The notes under the pieces were generated by a model, which was given only the letters and a program-made list of their open reading frames with translations, searched no databases and was not told the DNA's origin. A stretch of 64,000 nucleotides of DNA from an uncultured Pelagibacteraceae bacterium (lineage in GTDB: Bacteria; Pseudomonadota; Alphaproteobacteria; Pelagibacterales; Pelagibacteraceae), in assembly GCA_902605035.1 (NCBI GenBank), contig CACLBB010000006.1, positions 1 to 64,000 of the forward strand, written 5' to 3'. The translations under genes were made by a program, and so were the position numbers. The first letter of the stretch is position 1, and each line of letters starts with the position of its first letter. Shown in pieces: positions 8,447 through 18,207 of this stretch.

Positions 8447-9499
8447 ATGGCATCTATTGAACTAAGAAATATCGAAAAAAGTTTTGGAACAAACAAGGTA
8501 ATAAATAAATTTGATATAAAAATAAATGATGGAGAATTTATTGTTTTAGTTGGTCCATCAGGTTGTGGAAAGTCTACACTTTTAAGAATGATCTCAGGTT
8601 TAGAGTCAGTTGATATAGGAGAAATTTATTTAGATAATAAACTAATAAATAATCTAATTCCTTCTAAACGCGAAATTGCAATGGTTTTTCAATCCTATGC
8701 TCTGTATCCACACATGAATGTTTTTGAAAATATGGCTTTCGGTTTAAAAATGGAAAAAATTCCGAAAAATGAAATCAGCCAAAAAGTTAATAGTGCTGCT
8801 GCTACACTTCAAATAAAAGATTTACTTGAAAGGAAGCCTAAACAACTATCAGGTGGACAAAGACAAAGAGTTGCAATTGGTAGAGCGATCACAAGGAGTC
8901 CTAAAGTTTTTTTATTTGATGAGCCATTATCAAACCTTGATGCTGCTTTAAGATCTGAAATGAGAGTTGAAATATCCAAGCTACATAAAAAATTGAATTC
9001 AAATATAATTTATGTAACACATGATCAGGTTGAAGCGATGACATTAGCTGATAGAATTGTAGTTCTAAACAAAGGAAATATCGAACAATATGGAACACCA
9101 AATGAGATTTATTCAGATCCAAATAATATTTTTGTTGCAGAATTTATCGGATCACCAAAAATGAATATAATTAAGATTAATAAAGAACACGTTGTAAATT
9201 CACACACTTTGTACTTATTCAATAATAAAATAACTTTTGAAAATTTAGAATTTAAAGATGAGATGTATATGGGCATTAGACCTGAGGATATAATCTTAAA
9301 TAGCGATAATAAAATCCAATTTGAGGTAAAAATTGATCTTGTAGAAAATTTAGGATTTGAAAAAATTATTTATTCTAATGTTTCAAATAATCAAATTATA
9401 ATTAAATCATCAGAAAATATTAATAATAACTCACTAAAAGTGTCTTTTTCAAAAGATAAGGTATTATTTTTTGATAAAGATAAAAATCGGATTAGATAA
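8447..9499 (+). CDS. Sugar ABC transporter ATP-binding protein (MalK/UgpC type)
   Basis: Walker A GPSGCGKSTLL, signature LSGGQRQRVAIGRA, Walker B VFLFDEPLSNLDAALR, and a C-terminal TOBE-like region. Confidence 0.93.
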   Translation: MASIELRNIEKSFGTNKVINKFDIKINDGEFIVLVGPSGCGKSTLLRMISGLESVDIGEIYLDNKLINNLIPSKREIAMVFQSYALYPHMNVFENMAFGLKMEKIPKNEISQKVNSAAATLQIKDLLERKPKQLSGGQRQRVAIGRAITRSPKVFLFDEPLSNLDAALRSEMRVEISKLHKKLNSNIIYVTHDQVEAMTLADRIVVLNKGNIEQYGTPNEIYSDPNNIFVAEFIGSPKMNIIKINKEHVVNSHTLYLFNNKITFENLEFKDEMYMGIRPEDIILNSDNKIQFEVKIDLVENLGFEKIIYSNVSNNQIIIKSSENINNNSLKVSFSKDKVLFFDKDKNRIR

Positions 9500-9524
9500 T
9501 TTTATTTGAATAAAAATATTAGTA

Positions 9525-11246
9525 ATGTTGACTCAAAAAGATCAGAAAAAAATAAGATCTAAACTAGATAATATATACAAAATAATTTTATCTAAAAAAG
9601 ATATTGATAAATTTGAAGATGAAATAATTCAAATAATTAAGAATTTCAATAAAAAAAATCCAAAAAGGAAAAAAAATATTTCAGAGAAAACTTCATTAAT
9701 AATTTGTTATGGTGACAGTATTTATTCAAATAAAGAAAGTTCAATATTATTATTTAAAGTTTTTTTTCAAAAAAAATTAAAAAAATATTTTAATACGATA
9801 CATTTTTTACCTTTTTATCCTTCAAGTAGTGATAGTGGTTTTTCTGTAAAGGATCATTATAAGATAGAAAAAAAACTTGGTAACTGGTCTGATATAAAAA
9901 AAATTTCAAAATCAACCGATATTATGGCTGATATGGTAATTAACCATGCCTCAGCAAGAGGTTTATGGTTTAGAAATTTTTTAAAAAACAGAAAACCAGG
10001 TAAAAACTATTTTTTAACTATCGACTCTAAATTTAATACTTCAAAAGTAATACGACCAAGAGATCATAAATTATTAAAAAAAATTTATATCTTTAATAAA
10101 AAGGAATACCTTTGGAGAACTTTTAGTGCAGATCAATTAGATCTTAACTTTAAAAATCAATCCGTATTATTACGATTTATAAAGATTATGATTAATCTTA
10201 TTAATCATGGTGTAACTGTTTTTAGATTAGATGCAATTGCTTACCTTTGGAAAGAGAGTGGAACTAAATGCATTAATTTAAAACAAACACATGAAATAAT
10301 AAAACTTTTAAGAACAATTTGTGGTTTTCTAAATGTGGAAACCGTAATTGTTACAGAAACAAATTTGCCCGAAAAGGAAAATCTAAGTTATTTTGGCAAA
10401 AATGATGAAGCTAATTGGATTTACAATTTTTCTCTGCCACCATTATTAATTCATGCTTTTTTATTTGAGGATAGTTCATATTTAAATCAGTGGAGTAAAA
10501 AACTACCAATTGCAAAAAAAGGAAATAGTTATTTAAATTTTATATCCTCTCACGATGGAATTGGTATTAGGCCTACAGAGGGAATATTTAACAACAAAAT
10601 ATTAAAAAAATTTCTTAAAAGACTAAAAAAAAATGGATCAAAATTTTCATATAGAAAAGTAAAAAATAAGTCAAAAAAAGTCTATGAGGCAAATATAACT
10701 GTCTTTGACGCACTTAAAAGATCAGATAACGATTTAAAAGGAAAATTTTATTTAGAAAGATATGTTTCTGCACATTCAATTATTATTTCATTTGAAGGTA
10801 TCCCTGCAGTATATTTTAATTCTTTGTTTGGCAAATCTAATGATGAAGCTAAATATATAATTACTGGAAATAATAGAGACGTAAATAGATATAAATGGAA
10901 TTATAAAAATATTTCAAAAAAACTTGATGACCAAAATTCCAAACAAAGCATATTTTATCAAAGAATTTCAAATTTACTTAATATCAGAAGAAATCAAAAA
11001 GCATTTCATCCAAATGCCTCTAGACACTATATAAACCTTGGCTCAAAAATTTTTTCTTTCAAAAGAGTAAGTATTAATAAAAAACAAACTATAATTTGTG
11101 TTACAAATTTGTCTTCAAAAATTCAGGGAGCACGCCTTAATAAGGTTTATCATAACTGGAAAAATTTAATTGGATCTAAAATTGAAATAAAAAATAAACT
11201 TTTAATGTTAAAACCTTTTGAAACAATTTGGTTAAGTAATAGATAG
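9525..11246 (+). CDS. GH13 family glycoside phosphorylase (sucrose/glucosylglycerate phosphorylase-like)
   Basis: HFLPFYPSSSDSGFSVKDHYKI, DIMADMVINHAS, GVTVFRLDAIAYLWKESGT, VTETNLPEKENLSYFG and FISSHDGIGIRPTEG match the GH13_18 sucrose-phosphorylase-type motif set. Confidence 0.82.
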   Translation: MLTQKDQKKIRSKLDNIYKIILSKKDIDKFEDEIIQIIKNFNKKNPKRKKNISEKTSLIICYGDSIYSNKESSILLFKVFFQKKLKKYFNTIHFLPFYPSSSDSGFSVKDHYKIEKKLGNWSDIKKISKSTDIMADMVINHASARGLWFRNFLKNRKPGKNYFLTIDSKFNTSKVIRPRDHKLLKKIYIFNKKEYLWRTFSADQLDLNFKNQSVLLRFIKIMINLINHGVTVFRLDAIAYLWKESGTKCINLKQTHEIIKLLRTICGFLNVETVIVTETNLPEKENLSYFGKNDEANWIYNFSLPPLLIHAFLFEDSSYLNQWSKKLPIAKKGNSYLNFISSHDGIGIRPTEGIFNNKILKKFLKRLKKNGSKFSYRKVKNKSKKVYEANITVFDALKRSDNDLKGKFYLERYVSAHSIIISFEGIPAVYFNSLFGKSNDEAKYIITGNNRDVNRYKWNYKNISKKLDDQNSKQSIFYQRISNLLNIRRNQKAFHPNASRHYINLGSKIFSFKRVSINKKQTIICVTNLSSKIQGARLNKVYHNWKNLIGSKIEIKNKLLMLKPFETIWLSNR

Positions 11247-11313
11247 AAATTTTATGTCTCTCGCGTCTACCCTCTGCTCTACTTGTATTTTTTCTCTTAA
11301 TATTTTGCTATCT

Positions 11314-13050
11314 CTAAAATTTTAATATAAATTGAACAAGTCTAAAATTTAACTTATCCTCCATCTTAACTAATTCTACTCCAGATTTTTTAAATATATC
11401 AATCCATTCTTCTTTAAAAGTTAAACCTTGCCATGTTAACGGGTGTATTACGTGTTGGTAAAATAAAAAATGTATTCTATCTGGGTAAGGCATTTTTTGA
11501 TATTCTTCATCTTCGATACAATCAAATTCTCCAAGAAAAAAATATTTACCCTTAAATTCTTTTTTCATATCTTTAAACATCTGTATTACTTTTTCTTTAC
11601 CATCACGTAAAAACTCATGCATGACCATAATCGCATTAAAACCATCCACATCTTGGATTTTATTTGAAAATGTACTTGGATTATATAAATCTCCCTGAAC
11701 AAGAGAAATTCTTTTTTCTAAACCCTTTTTTTTAATTCTTTCTTTTGCTTCTTTTAAAGCATCATCTGACAAATCCACTCCAACACCTTGTAAATTTTTA
11801 TCTTGTTCGCACAAACTGATTAAAACATCGGCAGAGCCACAACCAAGATCGGCTACTTTTTTTACCCCTAATTTTTTCATATTTTCGACCACCCATGGAT
11901 AATTTTTTCTACCAGTATAATAACTTCCTTTAGCAATTAAATCTCCGGGTCTAATATAATCTTCTCCATACTTTTTTTCATTTCTTAAAGAAGGAACTAA
12001 TTCAGTTAAAATACAAGAATATGCTCCAACAGCTCCAAATGACATAGTTAAAAGCGCGTCTGTAAATAAATTTTCTTTACCAAAATCTGTTAAACAAAAT
12101 TTATCATTTTTTTTAATTAAAATTTTATCTGAATGATAAAGAAAATTTAAAACACCTTTTAATAAGATAGGGTTAAGTTTATTTTTTTTCGCAATCTCTT
12201 CTACGGATAAATTACCTTTTGCTTTTAAAGTCTCAAAAACTCCAGTCTCATGCATTGCAAAAATTAAATGTGCTCTAATATAACCATTTCTAATACTTTG
12301 TGTCCAAAATTTGGAATCCTTTCCTAAAAATTCATCTTTGAAAACTTTTGAACTATCTTGTTCTTTTAGTTTTAATGTCTCCGCCAACCAAAAATCAAAA
12401 TCATAGTGAATGTCAACAGCAGTTCTAAAATCATCTGTTTGAACGATATCAATATTTTTTCCAACTCTTATTCCTTCGTCTCTAATCAGATGTGCTTTGA
12501 AAGCACTTGCTACCCCTTGATCTTCCCTAAATGTTGCGCTAAATCTTTTTTGTCTTGCATCATAATCTCCATCGGTAATCCGTCTAAAAGAATTATCCTC
12601 ATTTTTTTTCCAAAAATGTTTGTGTGTTTTATATGCAGAAAAGACTGTATCTAATTTGGGATTATTAGAAAGTTTGTCTACGCAGTCTTTGATAACATTT
12701 TTCGGTCTAAATATATCTGTTGGTTGAAGATAGACTACAATATCAAATTTTTTCTTAGTAATTTTTTCATGTTCAGTCAGTGCATGCTGAATGACTGGTT
12801 CAGGTGGCACATCATCTTTAGCTAATTCTGGTGGTCTTTTAAAAGAAACTGTTGCACCAAACTTTTTGGAAACTTTTATAATTTCATCATCATCACTAGT
12901 TACAAGTACAGTATCACAGACTCCTGAATCTAACGCGTCTTTAATTGTATAAGCTATAAGAGGTTTACCATTGAGAAGTTTAAGATTTTTACCTTTTAAA
13001 CCTTTCGAGCCACCACGAGCCATTATTATTGCAATAGTTTTTAAATTCAT
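11314..13050 (-). CDS. Fusion: acylneuraminate/KDO-type cytidylyltransferase (N-terminal) plus SAM-dependent methyltransferase (C-terminal)
   Basis: N-terminus IAIIMARGGSKGLKGKNLKLLNGKPLIAYTIKDAL and VVYLQPTDIFR (NeuA-like). C-terminus has a winged-helix-like segment, then VKKVADLGCGSADVLISLCEQ...GVGVDLSDDAL (class I MTase). Confidence 0.85.
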   Translation of the reverse strand: MNLKTIAIIMARGGSKGLKGKNLKLLNGKPLIAYTIKDALDSGVCDTVLVTSDDDEIIKVSKKFGATVSFKRPPELAKDDVPPEPVIQHALTEHEKITKKKFDIVVYLQPTDIFRPKNVIKDCVDKLSNNPKLDTVFSAYKTHKHFWKKNEDNSFRRITDGDYDARQKRFSATFREDQGVASAFKAHLIRDEGIRVGKNIDIVQTDDFRTAVDIHYDFDFWLAETLKLKEQDSSKVFKDEFLGKDSKFWTQSIRNGYIRAHLIFAMHETGVFETLKAKGNLSVEEIAKKNKLNPILLKGVLNFLYHSDKILIKKNDKFCLTDFGKENLFTDALLTMSFGAVGAYSCILTELVPSLRNEKKYGEDYIRPGDLIAKGSYYTGRKNYPWVVENMKKLGVKKVADLGCGSADVLISLCEQDKNLQGVGVDLSDDALKEAKERIKKKGLEKRISLVQGDLYNPSTFSNKIQDVDGFNAIMVMHEFLRDGKEKVIQMFKDMKKEFKGKYFFLGEFDCIEDEEYQKMPYPDRIHFLFYQHVIHPLTWQGLTFKEEWIDIFKKSGVELVKMEDKLNFRLVQFILKF

Positions 13051-13195
13051 TAATTTTGTATTTCTTAAGCTAACATTGATAATTTAACAAGATCAATATT
13101 AAAATTATTAATGATATAAAGCTTTAAATATTTATATTATAGTTAATATCTATTTTTTAAAATTTTAAAATGATAAGAATTTAAAAAAAATATAT

Positions 13196-13702
13196 ATGGT
13201 TTTATTAAAAAAATTAAATCCAAGAAAAGATGTCACCAAAAAATATAAGAAATGGATGAATGATAAAGAGGTTCATAAATTTTCTGCACAAAAACTAAAA
13301 AAACATACTTTGTCGACAATTAGTAAGTACGTCAATAGCATGAATAGTTCTAAGAATGAAATTTTACTAGGAATTTTTATAAAGATAGATAATAAGTTAA
13401 GCCACATTGGAAACATTAAAATTGGACCTATCAATTTTTTTTATAAAACAGCATACATATCATACTTCATAGGAGAAAAAAATTTATGGAAGAAAGGTTA
13501 TGGAACTCAAGCAATTAAAGAGGCGATAAAAATAGCTAAGAAAAAAAAAATTAGAAAATTGAAAGCAGGTTTTGTTGAAATCAATCCTGGTTCCAAAAGA
13601 GTTTTAGAAAAAAATGGTTTCAAAAAAGAGGGTACTCTCAAATCTGAAGAAGAACACAATAAGAAAAGGTACAACGCTTATATTTATGGAAAAGCATTGT
13701 AA
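13196..13702 (+). CDS. GNAT family N-acetyltransferase (RimJ/RimL type)
   Basis: EKNLWKKGYGTQAIKEAIKIA ... AGFVEINPGSKRVLEKNGFKKEGTLKSE. Confidence 0.85.
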   Translation: MVLLKKLNPRKDVTKKYKKWMNDKEVHKFSAQKLKKHTLSTISKYVNSMNSSKNEILLGIFIKIDNKLSHIGNIKIGPINFFYKTAYISYFIGEKNLWKKGYGTQAIKEAIKIAKKKKIRKLKAGFVEINPGSKRVLEKNGFKKEGTLKSEEEHNKKRYNAYIYGKAL

Positions 13703-13722
13703 ACTCTAACGCAGAAAGTTTC

Positions 13723-14676
13723 ATGAAAAAAATTTTACTTTATAACTCGGGCGGTGGTTTGGGAGATTCCATACAGTTATTTAATTTAATATTAAGTCTA
13801 CAAAACTCTTTCAAAGAGTCTGAATTTTATTATTTAGGAGCTCATGAAAATCATTTTCAAGGAAAATTAAGTAGTTTTAATATTAATATTAAAACATTAG
13901 ATCTAGGAGTTAAATATTTTGGCTTTAGATGGTGGCATTATTTATATGTCAAAAAAAAGTTTAAAGATTTAAATATAGATAAAATAGATTTAATAATTGA
14001 TTTACAATCTAAGTTAAGAAATACTTTAATTTTAAAAAGATTGCCACACAACCATTTTTATTCATCTACTTATAATTTTAGATTTTGTACAAAAGATTAT
14101 GATTATAATTCGAAAGACCACTTAGAAAATTTAAGTAATTTTTTAAAAACAAATATAAAAATAGTAAATTTTAACCCAAATAATTTAGATGAAAAATTTA
14201 ACTTAGAAGCAAAAAGATTATTGCCAGATAAAAATTATGTAGGTTTCTCAGTCACTCAAGGAAATATCTATAGAGAAAAAAGTTGGGATTTAAATAATTT
14301 TATAACTCTAGGAAGTAAAATTGAAGAAAAAAATAAAATACCTGTTTTTTTTATTGAAAAAAAAGAAATAGAATTAATTAAAACAATTAAATCAAAATTG
14401 CCTAATGCTTTATTTCCTGAACTTCATTCGTCTATTTCTGGTCCTGCGCTGGTTACTGCTTTAACTAAAAGATTAGATACTGCAGTATCTATTGATAACG
14501 GAATTATGCATATGATGGGACTAGCTAACATACCTATGATTGTTTTATTTGGACCTACTGACTCAGAAAAATTTTCACCAAAAAGTAATTTGATCAAGAT
14601 TTTAGATAGTAAAAAAATATATAAATCAAAAAATATAAATAAGATTACTGTTCTAGATGTTTATAAATTGATTTAA
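13723..14676 (+). CDS. Glycosyltransferase family 9 (heptosyltransferase-like)
   Basis: GGGLGDSIQLFNLILSLQ N-terminus; AVSIDNGIMHMMGLANIPMIVLFGPTDSEKFSP C-terminus. Confidence 0.8.
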   Translation: MKKILLYNSGGGLGDSIQLFNLILSLQNSFKESEFYYLGAHENHFQGKLSSFNINIKTLDLGVKYFGFRWWHYLYVKKKFKDLNIDKIDLIIDLQSKLRNTLILKRLPHNHFYSSTYNFRFCTKDYDYNSKDHLENLSNFLKTNIKIVNFNPNNLDEKFNLEAKRLLPDKNYVGFSVTQGNIYREKSWDLNNFITLGSKIEEKNKIPVFFIEKKEIELIKTIKSKLPNALFPELHSSISGPALVTALTKRLDTAVSIDNGIMHMMGLANIPMIVLFGPTDSEKFSPKSNLIKILDSKKIYKSKNINKITVLDVYKLI

Positions 14677-15431
14677 ATCTTTAATATTTTAATATTTTTT
14701 AATTTAACAAGTTTCCTGAGATCTGTATTTACTTTCAGTAGTTTGTTTCTTGAAATTGATCTAGATACTATTGAAACACCTATTTTACCTAATCTAAAAA
14801 AAGGATAGCTTCCTATATCAACATGCTTCTTATATTTTTTTTGTATCAAACCAAGTTGTTTAGAAATATTGCTTTCAACAGTAAAAAGGTTAATTGTTTT
14901 GCTATGAATTTTTGAACCTTTAATTAAATATCGCTTAGTATTTTCAATCATTGAATTTAAAATTGATGGAACACCTGGTAATGAGAGAACGTTCTTAGTC
15001 ATAAAGCCTGGTGCTGCACTTGAAGGGTTGTAAATTAACTTAGATCCTCTAGGCATTTTCGCCATTTTTTTTCTACCATCATTAAATTTTGATTTTCCAT
15101 AATAATTTTCTAAAATTTTATAAGCCTCTTTATGGAACTCATACTTAAGTCCAAATGCCTTAGAGATTGAATATGCTGTTATGTCATCATGAGTCGGCCC
15201 GATACCACCTGTTGTAAAAACGTAATTAAATCTTTTTGACATCTCTTTAAGATTTTTAATAATAGTCTTTTCATTATCTGGAATAATTTTCACCTCTGTA
15301 ACAGCTATTCCACATTCAGAATTTAACCATTTCGATATAAATGCAACGTTTTTATCTTGTGTTCTACCAGAAAGAATTTCATTCCCAATTATTAAAATTG
15401 CAGCATTTACTTTTTTGTTTTTTTTCTTCAT
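14673..15431 (-). CDS. CinA/MoaB-Mog domain protein (molybdopterin-binding-like)
   Basis: AAILIIGNEILSGRTQDKNVAFISKWLN and YVFTTGGIGPTHDDITAYSISKAFG. The ORF-track start 15683 overlaps sfsA antisense; MKKKNKKVN at 15431 is preferred. Confidence 0.87.
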   Translation of the reverse strand: MKKKNKKVNAAILIIGNEILSGRTQDKNVAFISKWLNSECGIAVTEVKIIPDNEKTIIKNLKEMSKRFNYVFTTGGIGPTHDDITAYSISKAFGLKYEFHKEAYKILENYYGKSKFNDGRKKMAKMPRGSKLIYNPSSAAPGFMTKNVLSLPGVPSILNSMIENTKRYLIKGSKIHSKTINLFTVESNISKQLGLIQKKYKKHVDIGSYPFFRLGKIGVSIVSRSISRNKLLKVNTDLRKLVKLKNIKILKI

Positions 15432-15447
15432 AGATTGAGAAATATAT

Positions 15448-16143
15448 ATGATCTTTGAGAAGAAATTAATACCAGGTGTTTTTATAAAAAGATACAAGCG
15501 TTTTTTTGTAGATATAGAAATAAATGATAAAATAGTTACTGCGCACTGTCCAAATACTGGTTCAATGCTTGGGCTGTTAAAAAAAGGAAATAAAGTTTGG
15601 ATAAGTAAGACTGATAATTCAAAAAGAAAATTAAAATACACTCTACAAATTATTGAAGAAAATGGATCCAAAGTTGGTATCAATACTCATCTTACTAACA
15701 AAATTTTTTTATCAGCTTTAGAAAATGGAGCTATAAGAGAATTTGGTAAAGATATAATCATTAAACCTGAGGTAAAATTTGGTGATAATACAAGATTTGA
15801 TTTTTTAGTTAAAAAAAAAGGAACTGATATTTTTATAGAGGTTAAAAATGTTACCTTAAAAAGAAATTCTAAAACTGCAGAATTTCCTGACGCAGTTACA
15901 TCAAGAGGTAAAAAACATCTTGAGGAGCTTTTAAAAGCAAAAAAAAAAGGTTATGAAATTTATCTCGTGTTTGTCATTCAACGTGAGGACTGCAAAGAAT
16001 TCAAAATTGCCGAAGATATTGATCCTAATTACTTCAAATCACTACTACTAGCTGTAAAAAAAAATCTAAAAATACTTTGCTATGATTGTAAATTTTCTTC
16101 AAAAGGAATAAAACTTAATAAAAAAATAATTTTTAAGAATTAA
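15448..16143 (+). CDS. sfsA: DNA/RNA nuclease SfsA
   Basis: VTAHCPNTGSMLGLL, FIEVKNVTLKRNSKTAEFPDAVTSRGKKHLEEL, LVFVIQREDCKEF. Confidence 0.92.
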   Translation: MIFEKKLIPGVFIKRYKRFFVDIEINDKIVTAHCPNTGSMLGLLKKGNKVWISKTDNSKRKLKYTLQIIEENGSKVGINTHLTNKIFLSALENGAIREFGKDIIIKPEVKFGDNTRFDFLVKKKGTDIFIEVKNVTLKRNSKTAEFPDAVTSRGKKHLEELLKAKKKGYEIYLVFVIQREDCKEFKIAEDIDPNYFKSLLLAVKKNLKILCYDCKFSSKGIKLNKKIIFKN

Positions 16144-16892
16144 TGAATACGGATATACAAGAGTCATTCGAAAAAACGAGAATAGCTGGGTCTATAGCAG
16201 CAGCAGCTTTAGACGAAGTTCAAAAAATAGTAAAACCAGGGATCACTACTGACAGTATTGATAAATTATGTTATGAGTTTATAAACGATCATGGTGCTTT
16301 TTCAGCTCCTTTATTCTACAGAGGTTTTCCAAAATCATGCTGTACATCTGTGAACCACGTTGTTTGTCACGGAGTTCCCTCTGAAAAGGTCCTAAGTGAG
16401 GGCGATATCATTAATGTAGATGTTACGGCATATAAGGATGGTTGGCATGGAGATACAAGTAGAATGTTTGAAATTGGCAATATACCTATTAAAGCAAAAA
16501 AATTAATTCAAACTACTTATCAATCTCTAATGAAAGCAATTGAAATATTAAAAGAAAATGTTCATTTAGGAGATATCGGTTCAGTAATTCAAGAACATGT
16601 AGAAGCTGAGGGTTATTCTGTAGTACAAGATTTTTGCGGGCATGGTATTGGTAAAGCTTTTCATGAGGAACCTACAATTCTACATTATGGAAAAAAAGGG
16701 ACAGGTGAAAAAATTAAAACTGGAATGATTTTTACAATAGAGCCCATGATTAATATTGGTAATTATGAAACAAAAATTTTAAATGACGGTTGGACTGCCG
16801 TTACAAAAGATAAATCTTTATCAGCACAATTTGAACATACTGTTGGTATAACAAAAGAGGGTTGCGAAGTATTTACTCGATCTAATATATAA
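16143..16892 (+). CDS. map: Methionine aminopeptidase type I
   Basis: NHVVCHGVPSEKVLSEGDIINVDVTAYKDGWHGDTSRMF, GHGIGKAFHEEPTI, FTIEPMI. Confidence 0.95.
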   Translation: MNTDIQESFEKTRIAGSIAAAALDEVQKIVKPGITTDSIDKLCYEFINDHGAFSAPLFYRGFPKSCCTSVNHVVCHGVPSEKVLSEGDIINVDVTAYKDGWHGDTSRMFEIGNIPIKAKKLIQTTYQSLMKAIEILKENVHLGDIGSVIQEHVEAEGYSVVQDFCGHGIGKAFHEEPTILHYGKKGTGEKIKTGMIFTIEPMINIGNYETKILNDGWTAVTKDKSLSAQFEHTVGITKEGCEVFTRSNI

Positions 16893-16904
16893 TTATACAG
16901 TAAA

Positions 16905-18200
16905 ATGATTGAAAGATATTCAAGAAAAGATTTAAAAGCTATTTGGGAAGATTATAACAAATACTCAATATGGTTAGATATTGAACTTGCTGCTGCAGAA
17001 GGAATGGAAAAATTTAAGATTATTCCAAAAGGTACTGTTAAAAAAATAAAACCTAGAGCAAAGATAAAAGTCAAAAGAATTTTAGATATTGAAAAAAAAG
17101 TTAAACATGATGTGATTGCATTTTTAACTTCAATTAGTGAAAAGGCTGGAAAAGAATCTAGATTTTTACATAAAGGGATGACATCATCTGATGTGTTAGA
17201 CACTTGCTTCAATATACAACTTAAACAATCTGGTTTAATTCTCCTAAAAGATATTGATCAACTACTAAAGTCTATTAAAAAACAAGCAATCAAACATAAG
17301 TACACCTTATGTATTGGTCGAAGTCATGGAATACATGCTGAGCCAATAACTTTTGGTTTTAAAATCTTAACATTTTATCAAGAATTTTTAAGAAACAAGA
17401 AAAGATTAAAAAACGCTATTGAGGAAATATCTACTTGTGCAATTTCAGGTGCGGTTGGTACTTTTGCTAATATTGATCCAAGGGTTGAAAACTATGTTGC
17501 AAAAAAACTAAAATTGAAAGTTGAACCAATTTCAACTCAAGTAATACCTAGAGATAGACATGCACTTTTTTTTTCTACACTAGGAATAATCGCCAGTTCA
17601 ATAGAGAGATTTGCAGTTGAAATAAGACACTTACAAAGAACAGAAGTTTTAGAAGTTGAAGAATTTTTTGGGAAAAAACAAAAAGGTTCCTCAGCTATGC
17701 CTCATAAAAAAAATCCAATATTAAGTGAAAATTTAACAGGATTAGCTAGGCTTATAAGATCTAGTGTGATACCTGCTTTAGAAAATGTAGCCCTGTGGCA
17801 TGAAAGAGACATTTCTCATTCTGCGGTTGAAAGAAATATAGGTCCTGATGCAACGATTGCTTTAGATTTTGCTTTAGATAGATTGGATAATATAATTAAA
17901 AATTTGAATGTTTATCCTAAAAATATGTTGAAAAACTTAAATTTAACAAGTGGTATATTCTTTTCTCAAAGGGTTTTATTAGAACTAACTAACGTTGGTT
18001 TTACACGTGAAGACGCCTACAAAATTGTTCAAAAAAATGCGATGAAAACATGGAGCAATAATTCCTCTTTTTATAAAAACATTATTTCAGATCAAAAAAT
18101 AATAAACAAAATACCTGTTAATAAACTTAAAAAATTATTTAATTTTAGTTATCATACTAAAAAAATTAATATAATTTTCAGAAGAAATTTAAAAAAATAA
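16905..18200 (+). CDS. purB: Adenylosuccinate lyase
   Basis: MTSSDVLDTCF, GRSHGIHAEPITFG, GSSAMPHKKNPILSEN signature. Confidence 0.95.
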   Translation: MIERYSRKDLKAIWEDYNKYSIWLDIELAAAEGMEKFKIIPKGTVKKIKPRAKIKVKRILDIEKKVKHDVIAFLTSISEKAGKESRFLHKGMTSSDVLDTCFNIQLKQSGLILLKDIDQLLKSIKKQAIKHKYTLCIGRSHGIHAEPITFGFKILTFYQEFLRNKKRLKNAIEEISTCAISGAVGTFANIDPRVENYVAKKLKLKVEPISTQVIPRDRHALFFSTLGIIASSIERFAVEIRHLQRTEVLEVEEFFGKKQKGSSAMPHKKNPILSENLTGLARLIRSSVIPALENVALWHERDISHSAVERNIGPDATIALDFALDRLDNIIKNLNVYPKNMLKNLNLTSGIFFSQRVLLELTNVGFTREDAYKIVQKNAMKTWSNNSSFYKNIISDQKIINKIPVNKLKKLFNFSYHTKKINIIFRRNLKK

Positions 18201-18207
18201 ATCATTT

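Noticed and set aside
8901-9122. Small antisense ORF within the ATPase gene (and similar ones at 1408-1716, 12406-12654, 16952-17212, 33063-33410, 35259-35606, 43381-43689, 48552-48833)
   Set aside because: All are fully antisense to well-supported genes with unremarkable translations.
15432-15683. 84-aa N-terminal extension of the CinA-like ORF
   Set aside because: Antisense to sfsA with no CinA similarity; an internal Met at 15431 gives the normal N-terminus.
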